In this document: positions 19,401-31,545 of the stretch, piece by piece
Numbering within the stretch: position 1 is the first letter of the stretch
Layout: each line of letters begins with the position of its first letter
DNA from: Madurella fahalii
Taxonomy: Eukaryota > Ascomycota > Sordariomycetes > Sordariales
Direction of reading: 5' to 3'
Length of the DNA: 64,000 bases
Assembly (NCBI GenBank): GCA_029876055.1
Contig: CM056874.1
Location: 2,170,001 to 2,234,000 of the forward strand
Notes under the pieces: generated by a model
The model's input: only the letters and a program-made list of their open reading frames with translations
The model's database searches: none
What the model was told of the DNA's origin: nothing
Position numbers and translations under genes: made by a program

Positions 19401-21680
19401 CGAGGTGTTCCAATGCCTGTAGGCTAGGATGGCTAAGCCGTAAATGCTACAAGTCAGCAATCGCTTTACTGGGTTGTCTTTAAGTATAGGTATTGAACCT
19501 GTTACAGCGTACAACGAAGGCTGCATTGGAGTAGGTACGAGGTAGGTCTTCTAGGATAAACTGGTCGTATCGATCTGCTAGGTAGCCAAGGATAAAGCCA
19601 TTGGATCTCCGTAGGCAGTTGTTGCTAGGACTTATATCCTACTAGATCCCTTGTTTTCGCAGTTGCCATAAAGACACCAGGTTACAGATAAATCTAGGGC
19701 AGTAGACCATATCTCGAAGCCGTAAGATATAGGTAGTTTATAGTCGGCATTGCCGTATCTATTGCCATCGAGGTCGTAATAGCTGGTACCCCTAAATCTG
19801 GATATCCATATCTCCGTATCCTTAGATAGGTACTAGGCTATCGCCGATCTATATATAGTTGCCAAGCTCAGCCTTCTTATAATTATTAAACCTATATCTT
19901 TAGTTAAAGATATGAATAGTAGTTCCAGAGTCTAGACTAGCTGAATTTTTCAAAGGATACTCAGCTATTAAGAAAGCTGTCTTTGTAACTAGAAAACTGC
20001 CAAGGCAGTAGCTGATTTTCCGGCCTAGTCAACTCTATAACTCCATCTAATGCCTCAGCTTCTCGACTTCTTTTTGCAATGTCGGATCCTTTAAGGCCTC
20101 GTCGACCCTAATCCGAATGTAGTCTCTTTCAGCGAAACCTTCAGATGCTAATTCCGGAAAGGTATAGTAGTATCTCTATAAATAGTAGAACTGGCTACAA
20201 CAGAGACATGTGGTTACAGCTGTACCTAAGACCTTCCTTAGCCCTATTTTAGGTCTTTTGCCCTCTAGGGTCTCGGCCTTACCCGGAGCTTTACTCCGTT
20301 TTTTGGGCTTGCTACCGCCAAAGCCACCCTATTGCGTTCGTTGACCATTGTTTTGTTCCCCCCTATTACTACTAGGGCCGACTTCGCTATCGGAAGTGTC
20401 CTCCTAATAGGTCTCTTTACCACCTTTTATAGCAGTAAAGGAAGGGCCAAACGTGCTTTTTACTATCCGGTAGCTACCCGGTCTATAGGCTCTCATTAAC
20501 TACTTTACCTCCTCCCAAAAGTTGTTAGCTATCTCTCGGTAGGTCAGGGTTAACTGCAATACCTTTAGTTCTTTTACTAGTTTATAGGCTATAACCTAGT
20601 AACTTATAATTGGCTTTACCGCATCAGTGAAATCTTAGAACCAGGTACTTATCGATAGAACCTCAGAAACTTTCTTCCTTTAGGCGTTAGGGAGCGCTTA
20701 CTCCCAATTTTCGGACTATCTAATTAGGTCCTTAGGGATTTGTACGAGGGATTTAATAACTTGTCAATAGACCTCGCGAGCATTTGAAAGTGCTTTGTTG
20801 TAACTGATATCGGCTTGGATTTGAAGAGCTAAATACCACTCCGAGACTGTCTCAGTCGGATTGTAGGAAGTAAGTTGGTAATATAGGCTGACTGTCTTCG
20901 GAATCTACTGCTTCAGCCGCTCGATCTTATTGGCTTGTTGCTCGTACTTTTTAAGCTCGGCTTAGTAAATAGACTATTCGAGCTGGAAGGTACGAAAACC
21001 GTCTGTTATAAGATCGCCGATTCTAATTGCTGACGTAGTTGCAATTGCTGACGTGGTTGAACCTATAGCCGAGGTTACCGTCTGGTCGTCCTTAACTACA
21101 GATTCGGTATAGCCTCTGTCAAAAGGATCAGGTGTTAGTCTAAGGATCAGGATCACAGGAACTAGTGCAGGAGTCAAACCCATGTATTCTAGTCAGCTAA
21201 AGCAGGCTGGCAGCTGACTGCGCCACTGTACAGATGTTATCCTGTACGTGTATCTCGTCTATAAAGGAGTAAGCTCTCTAAGGAAGACGAGAGAGAGGAA
21301 CAGAGACAATCAAGAGAACACACGATCAAGACAAGACACATAAAATCCTAAACTGTCATTTCCCAAGATTCAGAGGTGCCGTGTTTCCGACAGCCTCTAG
21401 CCGTAATAGTTGACTGGGTAGGGTTCTTGTGCTTATGACGTGCTGGGTCTGGAGCTGTAGGCTCGTTGAGAAATAGGGTTAGGCTTTGAATCTAGGCCTA
21501 CGTATTTCCGGCACAGCCTGGGCTTGGAACTGAAGGTTCTAGAATTCCCAGTCGTCAGAGCTGGTCAGGAAAACAGTCTTATCGTTATTAACGGCTGTTA
21601 TCTTGAATCGGATTCAGGGATGCTTTTGATTGTGCTTCCTTTATTAGCTTGCTAATCGGAGGTTGAGCGAATGAGACTCT
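16450..21680 (-). pseudogene. Copia A gag-pol (gag, protease, integrase, RT, RNase H), dead
   Basis: Copia order can be read on the minus strand by comparison with copia B: gag from about 21680, with NNDKTVFLTSSDDWEF near its start; a protease-region CNLVSL match around 19640-19710; integrase 18660-19400; an acidic Glu/Ala-rich linker 18300-18400 (EEATEEAAEEAAEEE); RT with the YVDD active site at 17441..17452 (FFFYVDDTVLGYKKEK); and RNase H ending near 16460. Many in-frame TAG/TAA codons. Gag is also split by the LTR at 21117. Not functional. Confidence 0.85.
21117..21392 (+). repeat. Solo LTR nested in copia A gag
   Basis: A 276-bp LTR of a family close to the copia A LTR but in opposite orientation, TGTCAAAAGGATCAGG to GTGTTTCCGACA. 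Perfect 5-bp target duplication GCCTC (21112-21116 and 21393-21397). Copia B keeps the empty site, reading TATAGCCTCTAGCTG without interruption near 47360. It is GC-richer and better preserved than its host and carries the best copy of the antisense tRNA-like module (21170-21240). Confidence 0.9.
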
Positions 21681-21684
21681 TAAT

Positions 21685-21959
21685 TGTCAGAAACACAACA
21701 CCTCTGAATCTTGGGAAATAATAGTTTAAGATTTTTATATGTCTTGTCTTGATTGTATTGATTGTCTACATATTCCTATCCGTGCCGTCTATCTTTACTG
21801 GAGAGTTTGCTCCTTTTATAGACGAGATATACGTATAAGATGACGTCCGTATAGTAGCGCAGTTAGCTGCCAGTCTTTCTTAGCTTAATAGAGTATATAG
21901 GTTTGGCTCCCACACTAGATCCTGTGATCCTGATCCTTTGGTACATGATCATTTTGACA
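21685..21959 (-). repeat. Copia A 5' LTR
   Basis: 275 bp, minus orientation, TGTCAAAATGATCATG to GTGTTTCTGACA. Same TATA box and antisense tRNA-like module as the 3' LTR. The element's transcription would start here on the minus strand. Confidence 0.85.
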
Positions 21960-21964
21960 GTAGA

Positions 21965-24900
21965 TATATATCGCTAGCACTAGCCTCCCCGATAAGCTAT
22001 CCTATAGTTTTTGTTCTATATTTAGTACTAGGGATCTCTACTATCGTATAAGGAATGACTTTTATGATAAGGTTGCGCCTAATTACCAGACGTCTATTAT
22101 AGGCACCGTAGACGATAAAAACGGAGATCATAGGACCTAGGTGATAGGAGGGTAACTATCTCTAGAAGAAGTGTTATTAGAGGAGTAACTAAAAGATCAA
22201 TAGCTTCAGTCTAACGCTTGTAAGTAGCGGTATAGGAGCGGCAAAGGCTCTTAGAGAAAAGGAGAGGACAGGCTCGTCCGGTATTAAGGCAGAGTATATA
22301 TTCCTTTATTCCTTAGGTACAAACTGATTGAGAGCTATTATAATATACTGACTATAGGCCATAGAGGCTTTAGGAAGATATAGGAGCGTTTAGAGTGCAA
22401 TTACTTTTAGCTGTCTATAAGAGAGGATATAGTAGTATATATTAACAGCAACTATATAACTTCTCAACGTATGAAGCTATATATATATTGCTCTTACAGC
22501 TTATTTATAACGCTGCTAGTACCCAACGAACTATAGTAGATAATTATAGTAGACTTCGTTATAGGTTTACTAACCTCGATCGACCCTCGGACAGGTAAGG
22601 CATATAACACTACCCTAATCATAGTAGATAAGTTTATGAAGTACACCCTCTATATTACAATAACTACGACGCTTATAGCAAGTACTTTCGTAAAGCTGTT
22701 CTTCGACTACGTCTACCAACCCTTCGGACTTCCCTAGTCTATTATATCCGATAGAGGCAGCCTATTTATAAGCTCCTTCTAGAAGACCTTATATAAGCTC
22801 TTGGGTATCAAACGGTACCTGAGTACTATATATCACCTATAGACAGATGGGTAGACGGAGTATCAGAACCAGATACTCGAGTATTACTTATACGCGTTTT
22901 GTAGCTACGATTAAGCAGATTAGGCATATTATCTATACCTTATAGAGTATACCTATAACGGTTCCTACTATATGGTAACGCGGTTAATACCAGCCTTTCT
23001 TCTCTATAGGTTCTACTCCCGAGATCCCCTAGACCCTATAATAATCCTTAAAAGCTCAGTTCCCACTATGGATAAGCGAGTAAGACATTTATCAGTAAGC
23101 CGTAAAAAGATCTATAATATCCTCGTCGCTACCAATAGGAACTACGAGAAGTAGTATAATTGAAAGCAGGAAGGTAAGGCATTCTAGGTTAGTTAATAGG
23201 TCTAGCTCTTAATAAAGTACCTCAAGTAACGGCGTCTAAGTAGTAAACTTATAGATAAGTATCTAGAGCCCTTTAAGATCTTTAAAGTTGTCGGCGATAG
23301 GAAGATAGTATACGAGCTGGACCTTCTATAACACTATCGTATCCATCGAGTTTTCCTAATTACCTTGCTCGAACTATTTAAGAGTAACGAGGAACAAACG
23401 TAAAAGTAGCGCGAAAGGGTCGATATCGAGCTAGAAGAACAGTATTATAAGGTAGAAGCTATTATCGACTATAGAGGTTTAGCTAGAAATAGGTAGTTCC
23501 TAATTAAATAGAAGAGTTATCTATCTAAAGATAATACCTAGAAACTTAGGGAATACTTAGATAATAGACTACTATTGAGAGTATATGAAGTAAGGTTTAT
23601 AAAGATATAAAGGTAGTGTAGAGTATAAGTATATAAGAGTATATTAGGTAAGGGAAAAAGCTTCAATTTATTTAAAGGTATTAAAAAACCTACGAAAAAC
23701 CTATATCTAAGCAGTGCCCTATCTACTCCTCCTTACTCTCAACCTCAGTATTACCCTCCTTTACAATAGAGGTAAAGTAGTCTACAATATATAAAAACAG
23801 TGTCTCTATATCGCCTAAGCGCTTCTAGATATTGGTTAAGGCCGCGGTCTATACCTCCAACAGAAGGAGGAGTTCAGGAGTAGTACTCGAGGGCGAGGAC
23901 GAGGAACTGGTAGTAGTAGAGACAGTAAAAGACGAACCTATAGCAACGCCGCTATTAAGGTGGAGGTATAGCATACGACCAATACGGTTAGTACTAGTAT
24001 AGTAGGCAACGACTTCGGTAGACCGAGGCTGGGGGGTAGAGAAATCCTTGAGGGTATATAAGGCAGTATTACTAGTCTCTTGGACCTCCTCCTCCAGACC
24101 AGTAACCTAAGGAAAAGCAATGTTAGTATAAGAAATATATAGCTAAGAAGTAAAAAAAAAAATTTACTTATATCCTTACTAGTGGTAGGGAACTCTATAT
24201 AGTCGAAGGTTTCTATAAACCGGACTACTATATTCAATGTATTAGAGGGGATCTAGAAATAGTTAGATACTACTAATAAGTACTATAGAAGTAGCGTAAA
24301 ATAGGAGAGAGAGAACCTACTAGCAGGCAGATATAGTTATAGTATATATAGCGGAAATAGCGAGTACCGGAGCTCTTCTAGTTCTTACAGCTAGTAGAGG
24401 GACCCTTCTTTAGTATACGGCGGAGGTACAAACAGCAGCTATATACAATTAGTAGGGAGCTAGCAGCTGAAGGAGGAATACTTACGAGATAATATGGCAG
24501 GTACCTTTAGCAAGTTTATCGTAGGTTTTAGAGGTATCAGCGGCAGGTAGAGAGGATAAAACGACATTGTCTTTGGCCTAAAAAAGCAGGTTAGAAGTAG
24601 CGAAGACGAGAAAAGGGAGGACCAGAACCCTACTAAGAAGCTAGAGGATATAGAAACAGCCTTAGACTTCTTAAAGGGACTACTAGGCTCTTTATCATCT
24701 TCAGTCTAAGAAAAGGTTAGTATATACAGAGACTCTATAAAAGTAGCGAGGGCGCTATTTATAGAGTGTTTATCCGATATAGCGGACCAAATAGAGAGAG
24801 GGAAGTATAGAGAGTAGAGCGAGAGAGTAGAGCGAAAGTGGCGAAGGCGGGGACGGTGACTATAATACACTAGACAATTAGTAGACCGAACTACAGAAGT

Positions 24901-25430
24901 ATAAAACAAGCGGCAAAGAAGTACAGAAGTTATAGGTAAAGGATAGAGAGGTAAGGGAGTAAAAAGGGTATAATCTATAAGAGTAAGACTATAAGGAAGA
25001 AAGAGAGGGAAGGAACTAGAAGGAGGAAAGCCCTCTTTATATCTAGAACTAAGAGAGGCCCTACTTTTCTTCAAAATAAGGCTAAAGATTAGTATAAAGG
25101 AAGTTCGAGATAGTTAAGCCGAGACGACTATAACAAGTAAAAGCAGAGCTGCTTTCTCGTTATAACTATATAACCTAAATATAATTACCTTATACTACTT
25201 ACTCTAACCTCCTTTTCTCAGTAAAAACCCCCTCTCCCCTATTTCTAAATCATTAAGGCTATATATACACTATTATTGAGATTAAAGAAAGGTAATAATA
25301 TATAGCTAAACAATCGTTTCACCATACAATATAATAACCCCAACACTTCCTCACTTATAACTCGCAGCGTCTACGTAACAACAAGCTCTAGCAGCTACAA
25401 TTACCTATATAACGAGGAAGGTAAGGAAGG
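21965..25430 (+). pseudogene. Second gypsy-family pol (integrase and chromodomain) with long 3' region
   Basis: On the plus strand the integrase core reads VDFVIGLPTSIDPRTGKAY (about 22550), ISDRGSLFISSFWKTL (about 22750) and TYHLQTDGQTEYQNQ (about 22830), which are the D, D and E regions. Then come the integrase tail KLIDKYLEPFKIFKVVGD (about 23250) and a chromodomain, VEAIIDYRGLARNR with YLDNRLLLRVYEVR (23450-23600), which in such elements targets heterochromatin. Stops are frequent. RT should lie upstream but is replaced by the copia A insertion and unreadable sequence. Bases 23650-25430 are a non-coding-looking 3' region also present at 38640-40710. This family differs from the element at 6962. 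Confidence 0.8.
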
Positions 25431-25911
25431 TATTGTGGATAATACAGCATCTAGGTCAACGGTACGGTACCCGGGACAGGGCCGCAACGTCTGGAAGAGA
25501 GCTTCGGCATCTGGAACAGAACTCTGGTACCCGGAATAAGGCCACAACGCCCGGAACAAGGCCACAACGCCCAGAACAGGGCTCTGACACTCAGAATAGG
25601 GCGTTAGCACCCGGAATAAGGCACTGGCACCCGGAACAGGGTCCAGCATCTCTAAACGCACTATAATCTCACCTGTGGAGCGAAGGAATCTCGTATTCAA
25701 GGAGATCTTCAAAATTAGCTCCACAGTAAGCAGGTGATCCACAATAAGCCCTCTTTCCAATTATCCCGAAGGCTGAAACGGCTGACAAGATCAAATCTAT
25801 AATAACTTCGGCTTTCCCTCACTTAGATAGAATTAACAATCAAGCACTTTGAAGTCTTTTCTTCACCTTCTTTCTTTTCCATCATCCACTGTGTGTCTTA
25901 CATAATCAACA
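25431..25911 (-). repeat. Dispersed ~480-bp repeat, copy 2
   Basis: Minus orientation, TGTTGATTATG (from 25911) to TATTATCCACAATA. Contains nine units of the 20-bp minisatellite (about 25478-25655). It abuts the 3' end of the second gypsy family. Its 119-codon open frame contains the whole minisatellite and is best seen as accidental. Confidence 0.7.
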
Positions 25912-26889
25912 GAAATCTAGGTCTACAGAACTAAACTGTATAAAACCCGGCTCCATAGAACCGGATCCAAGGCATCTATACTATATTGGGTCAGACACTG
26001 ATCTGGATCGCTGTGATCTGTTACAGATCACAGTGATCAATATCTGTGCCTATGCGACAGTTTCGTATCTCTATACCTGGAACCTAAGCCTGAACTATGG
26101 ATCCGGATCACTGTGATCCGATGCGATCAAACGTGATCCATATACCCAGACCCATATCCGTGTATCTAGATCCCAGTAGTCCAATGCAAGGAAATAAGGA
26201 TAAGAGGGAGTTTCGCCCTCGTCTCCAAATCCTGTATAGTTAAGAAAGTAGTGACGTCTGGCACGTACACACATATAATCAAAACGCACGATGAATTGCA
26301 CTTACTTTGAAAAACGCTTTGCACTTGAGACTTGAACCCTGAACCTTATCTTTGTCAATCTCCCTATCTACCGCTGTACTTGCTAACCGTGTTCTCTGTT
26401 GCAAGATTCTCCCGCTCTCACAGGTTAAGTAATTCCATCCTAACCTTCCGCTTCTCACATTGCCCTGTGCTAGGTAAAAAGGAGGTCTTTGCCTCTTGAC
26501 ATAAATGGAGATTTAAGACCTACAGATAGTAAATGAAACGCTAAGTAAATGCCAGAGAGCTAGAAAAAAAAGGCTATGGAAGAAGGATCGCTTTCTATAT
26601 AGGATATACAGAATTTGTAAGACTAAGGAGATATAGATATATAGATCAAGGGGAAATACAGGTGAGTAGTAGTCAGAAGTCGAGAACTGATATATATATA
26701 TACGAGACGTTGTAATAACTACAGCAAGCTAAGTTATAATATGTATACCTGTTAGATAGTAGTGGAAACGTTTGAAGAAGACGATTCTGAGTAGTTTCAA
26801 TTATTTTGAGCTATTTTAGTGGAATTATTGTAGTTTATATTAAGTAGGTATAGTTTGATAGGACTTTTACTTGTCTGAGACTTTCGTTT
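25912..26889. other. Non-coding, GATC-rich inverted repeats
   Basis: No gene seen. Several GATC-containing palindromes cluster at 26000-26160, including a near-perfect 16-bp inverted repeat with a 1-nt spacer at 26006-26038. The right half becomes TA-rich toward the gypsy remnant. Confidence 0.5.
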
Positions 26890-27340
26890 ATTATATACAT
26901 TATATAATCTAAAAGGTCTAAATTAGTATAGAAGGATATAAGAAGTTAAATTATCAATATCTCTAACCGATAAAGACAAATAGAATTTATAGACGATTAC
27001 AGTATATTTTCTTAAAGACTCTTTTCTCGCTCTGATATATTTAAGGTATTGATTGTATGTACTACCTCAGCTAATAATAGAATAGAAGGATCAGAATCAT
27101 TAAGAAGCTATTCTAGAAATACGTTGAGAGAGATAGATGATAATATATTAGTACTGAAAGATCTTAGCTAGTAGATGATATTTTTATTAATAGCTTTCTA
27201 TTGTTATAGAGAGACTAATCCTTATATATTAGGTGTTCTCTACGTGAGAGAATTTGCTACAGGATTCTTATCTACCCTAGTACTATGACATGATTACACC
27301 AATCTTCCTAGTCTTACTTAGAGGCTCTTGTTATAGGTGA
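26890..27340 (-). mobile_element. Gypsy 5'-end remnant (gag start plus LTR), strongly RIPped
   Basis: Bases 26960-27097 align with 14110-14270 of the first gypsy element (shared AATAGAATAGAAGGATCAGA before the LTR), and about 27098-27338 align with its LTR, ending GAGGCTCTTGTTATAGG. Nearly all differences are C-to-T or G-to-A. It represents a second, much older insertion cut off on the left. Confidence 0.7.
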
Positions 27341-29671
27341 GCTTTATAGTATCCTAATCTTAATTTCAAATTATTAGGTTATTAGTTATCGAAGAGGAGA
27401 GTAATTTTATAGTTAGTAAGCTATGCTTTTACTTATAGACTAGCTACTAGAAGAAGCCCTAGTTTCGAAGTATGGTAAGCAGTTGGATATAGTTAACCCT
27501 GTTAAAGGCCTCTATAATATCTAACTACAGTAGAGAAGCTATAGCCCGTTACTTTTAATTCTCCTATATCTATGCTATAACTAGCCGGATTGCTAGCTCC
27601 GTTGACCTGTTTTCCCAGTTTTCTATACTAATATATTATATCTATCTCTCTCAACGTATTCTTAGAATAACCTATTTCTAAGTACATTAGCTCCTATAAT
27701 TTTCAAATACTTTTATTTATATAGAGCTATAGTTTTATTACATATTAGTTCTCAGAGTTCTACATGGGAATAGGTGTTCTAGATATTAGGTATCTCGTAA
27801 GTAAGTGCATCAACTTAAGAAGAGTAAGCATCTTTTCACTTCTTTGGGTCTCACGGCTGCCATAGATCTATATATTTGATTAATCACTTCGGGACTGGAG
27901 GCCACCTCGAACCTCCATTCATCAAACCGCCCCTGCGCCTGCTACCACTGTCACAAGTTCATAGTCAAGTGCAACAACACGCGGTGATACCGCTATAACG
28001 CCCTTGGTGTTCGGCCATCCATGCTTCTCGTTCGTTTGTCGGACAAGACATCTAACCAACCCAATGATCCGTTCTTGGACTGAAATCAACGTAATATACG
28101 TGATCCATGTGGGAGTTATGTGATTGCCGCCTTCCGAAAGAAGGCTTTCCGCTCGTACCAGGCCTTTCAAGATGGGGACCTGCTGCAAAGGTCCATTCGA
28201 TGGCGTCTAGCCAGTGTCGGATCCCCCAGAGTCCGTTGCCGCTGGGCCTAATGAATCCTCGGAACCAGACGATCCTCTAAAAGACAACTCTAATCCCGAA
28301 TCGGCCCTCAAGGTGGCATCACCAGCAGGTCTCGAATTCACCGCTGTCCCTCTGGTATGCTGCGTAGAACGGCTTGATTCCACCCTAAGACAAGCTATCT
28401 GTTGTTCTTCTTCTCAGTCTATCGAGGGTGTCAGGAGCGCCGTACCTTCACAGGCGTAATCGCGGACCGCTAGGCCTCATCCCATTCCCACTGCTTGATA
28501 GCTGTGATTTGGACGGCTCCTGGCTAGCATCGTACTCCCCGCGCCCATCCCAATTTCCCTCTGTTTTCCTCTCTCTCTCCAGCCTATCATAGCCTCTCGA
28601 ACGGCCCCAGCCTATCAATTCTCCAGTACTTAAAGGATCAGAGCACCTGCTTGTCACAAGTGGATCTCGCGTACTGCAAGTTTAAGCGCTGCATCAACTG
28701 CTCGGGACAGCACCGAGGCGTCAAGCACCTCCTCTTGGGCACTGTTAAGGCAGGCAGTAGGAGCGAGGCAGATGCTGCAATCAACTATATTGCGTAACTT
28801 GAGAATTCACAGCGTAAAGAGGAAAAGAGATGGATCGCAATAGTAGGGGCCAACCACCCAGAAGTGGTGGTTTGGACTGTGGGGCGCACATGTTGCCCCC
28901 ACTATGCCCTAAGCGAATGTCAGTACAGCTGTTGCCAGCCGGCGCTGTAACAGGCATCAACAGGCGTTGGATTTAGCAGCGGGGGAGAGGCCTTTTTCAT
29001 CGGATAGGTATTAGCCGGGTTTGGTTGGGAAATCCCATAGCACTCCCTGCTAAGTCGTTTCGTCTTGGCAGATGCTGGCCGTTGCTTCTCAGTGCACCCA
29101 CATCAGTGACTGTAGTGGGGAGAGAAAAGGGGGTGCTAACATGTGGGGGTTGAACGCCACCACGACCATTTTATGCTCTTTGCTCGGACCGGGCATGTCT
29201 GAGTCGTAAGCTCCAATATGACACTTGGTTCTTCAGTTTTCATGAAGATAGTCCTCAATCAACTGGTGGTGCTTGTCTGCGGCTTGGACGGGCGCTGTGA
29301 CTACCGTAATTGATGTAAAGTCCGGTGTTCCACCCGATGCTGGTTCTTTCAGCTCAAAGCAGCACGTACCAGGGCAGACATCTCGATGCCGAGTGGTACA
29401 AACTTACAAAATCTGAGAGATAGTCTCCCAAATGCTACGAGATCAAGAACTCACTGCTTGGGAGGTTCCCCTAAGGTTGGACTTGGTAGCTTTGCACAAG
29501 TCAGTTTCTTATATAACAGAGTTTACATTTAAGTAAACAAGATCGGAAGCTTTCGTGGGCAAAAAATATAATATAAAAATGAAACCTTGACCGAACCATA
29601 AAAGTCCCAGTTCTAGTAGAGTAAATTTCCCTTCCAACAATTCTCTAAGTACGAGTCCTGCCCACAACAAA
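27341..29671. other. Mixed decayed DNA and GC-rich sequence without a supported gene
   Basis: 27341-27860 is TA-rich and includes a short reversed gypsy LTR end near 27640-27680 (TCTCTCAACGTATTCTTAGAA). 27880-29000 is GC-rich with open frames of 70-90 codons on both strands, none with a recognised motif; near 28680 a Cys/His-containing stretch FKRCINCSGQHRG stands out but is isolated. 29000-29670 shows nothing. Confidence 0.4.
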
Positions 29672-31545
29672 TTGGACTATTTGATGACAGACCGTACAAT
29701 TGAAGATGCCCAAATAATGGATAAACAAGGCTCACGACTGGCCTGCCATGAAATTATGCCTAATGACCTCGATGACCCGGGCCAATTCCAACAACTGAAC
29801 ACAGAACCAGAACCCTTGTTCACCAATATCCCAATCGCGGCCGCAGAACAACAGACCGACGACACAGAACTGAAAGCCGGCAATGACAGTCGGTGGGAAG
29901 AGAAAATTTGCCAGTATTGCGCACCGCACTTCACCGAGATTGTAACACAGGTTCAAGGTACCAAGGTGTGGGTTCTGATGTTTCTCCGTTAGGTTCCCTT
30001 GAAGAGAGAGGAAAGAGTCACGGGGTTAACCATCTATTATACCATCGTCGCCGTAACGTCCCTTCGCCGTGATTGGCAATACCTGAGTTCGTTGTGGGTC
30101 CACAGGATGGCCGCGCAGTTTGGTCCCGTTGGCTGTAGCCGCCGGGGCCGCGTCAGCCGGGCTTACCTCAGCCGTAGCTTGTTGGCTGTCTCTGGTCCTG
30201 TAGATAACAACCGTTCTTCAGGTCTGGTCCTCAGCAACCGCTTATTGGATCCGGTACGCGCCGACTTATCCGTCTTGGCTCCCTGGTTGGTTGTGGTTAC
30301 TCCACTCTCCTGTGTCCAGTGACAGAGATAGCCATCAAAACAGACAGCAACTACGTCCTGAACGATTTACACTGTTCTGGTTGCAAAGAGTACCACCCTT
30401 CAGATTATTACTCCACAAAACAGCAAGCAGAACCGCCAGAGTCACGAGTCTGTATCGGCTGGGAGGGCTACGTCCGCTTATGCGAGCACAAAAACGTCAA
30501 GTAGGAGGGCGTCGTACGCCCCCCTGAAGGACGGGGTATTTGCGGGTGGATGAAGGATATCTGGTATAGGCATCTAGTTCATCTCATGAGGCCCCGTTGT
30601 TTCCGGATTCCTGATCCGAGTCCCCCCAGGATGCAAATCATATGCGGCAAGACAATGCATATCGCCGTTGGCTGGACTTCGAATTTCCTGGGAATCAATA
30701 GCAAGACCAAAGAACTACAGTCTGACATCGCCCTTCGTCACAGGCTTGGACCCGGAGGCGAAGTCAGGGTGTTCAATCTGGCTGACATTCCCTGCCCGGT
30801 TGCCAGGTCCTGCTTTGGTGTCGAGCACCACGGCAAGCTGTGGCGGGACGACTTTGCCCGTCACCACAGACTCGACAGAGAACGTGAGGGGTGCGAGTGT
30901 AAATCGTTCTTCGAAGAGCTCTAGGGGCTCCAACTCCCCGACAATCCCACAAAATACCGCTGCCCGTGCCCTGAGTATGGAAATGATACTGGACTTGTAC
31001 GGGACTTCGCCACGACAACATGTTTCTTCACCGGCTGTAGGGTCCCCTATCTGAGGTTACCGAGGCATGAAAATCCAAGCTCCTCTAGTGGTTATATTAG
31101 GTATTCTTTGAGTCCTCAGTATCAGAGGATTCTACTTGGTTGGACGAAGGAAAGGAAACTGAAGCCTGGCAAGGAGTGGATATCTTGGATTCATCCGGAC
31201 TTGTATAACGAGGGGGAGAAAAAGTGTTGCAATGAACCGGCTTGCAAGAGCTACTTGCTAGCTGGGGAGCCCATTTGGGTTACGTTCCGGTTGGAGAGTG
31301 GAAAATTCGGCAGAAATGTTTGCCGTCTTGTGTCTAAGTCGAGAACTGGAAAGGCACGCGGGAGTCAGGCCGGCTTGTTGGAGGCAACGTGGCATGGGGA
31401 AGGAGGTGTATGTACAAAGGTTACGGACAGAAGGGGTATGGTTGACAAGAAAGTAGAAAACATCATGTACCAATTGGGCAGGCCACCCGTTATCGTGGGA
31501 TTAAGCTTGGTAGTCATATTCGTGTTCCAACCAAGCCCAACTTAG
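29672..31545 (+). pseudogene. Decayed Cys-rich fungal protein gene, member 1
   Basis: A first exon (29672..about 29957, frame 2) ends WEEKICQYCAPHF. A second block, about 30316..31545 in frame 1, opens with NDLHCSGCKEYHPSDYYSTK and RVCIGWEGYVRLCEH. The frame-1 block is broken only by TAG at 30502 (Trp expected) and TAG at 30922, both single C/G-to-T/A changes, so about 400 residues are otherwise intact, with further Cys pairs (CCNEPACKSY near 31225). The paired C-x2-C and Cys/His spacing suggests zinc binding. The second gene at 34462 has the same CxxC-HP-STK-CIGR signature, so the two are paralogs. The family is uncharacterised to my knowledge. The ~350-nt gap between exons is long for this genome. 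Confidence 0.6.

Larger units (their letters stand above)
16164..21959 (-). mobile_element. Ty1/copia LTR retrotransposon (copia A), 5.8 kb, RIP-damaged
   Basis: A full-length element in minus orientation. LTRs 16164..16440 and 21685..21959 flank gag-pol, with a perfect 5-bp target duplication GTAGA (16159-16163 and 21960-21964). The primer-binding site ATTAAGAGTCTCATTCGCTC abuts the 5' LTR (21684 downward) and the polypurine run CTAAGGGGG abuts the 3' LTR (16441-16449). It interrupts the plus-strand gypsy sequence that resumes at 21965. A 276-bp LTR is nested in gag. Confidence 0.9.

Noticed and set aside
24706..25074. 122-codon minus-strand frame in the gypsy 3' region
   Set aside because: Ser/Leu/Tyr-rich translation of a CT-rich tract. 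The collinear copy at about 40000-40400 does not keep the frame.
25401..25760. 119-codon frame repeated in three places (also 15832 and 38110), which could be taken for a conserved small gene family
   Set aside because: It lies wholly within the dispersed repeat, is mostly the 20-bp minisatellite translated, and its conservation is explained by the repeat itself.
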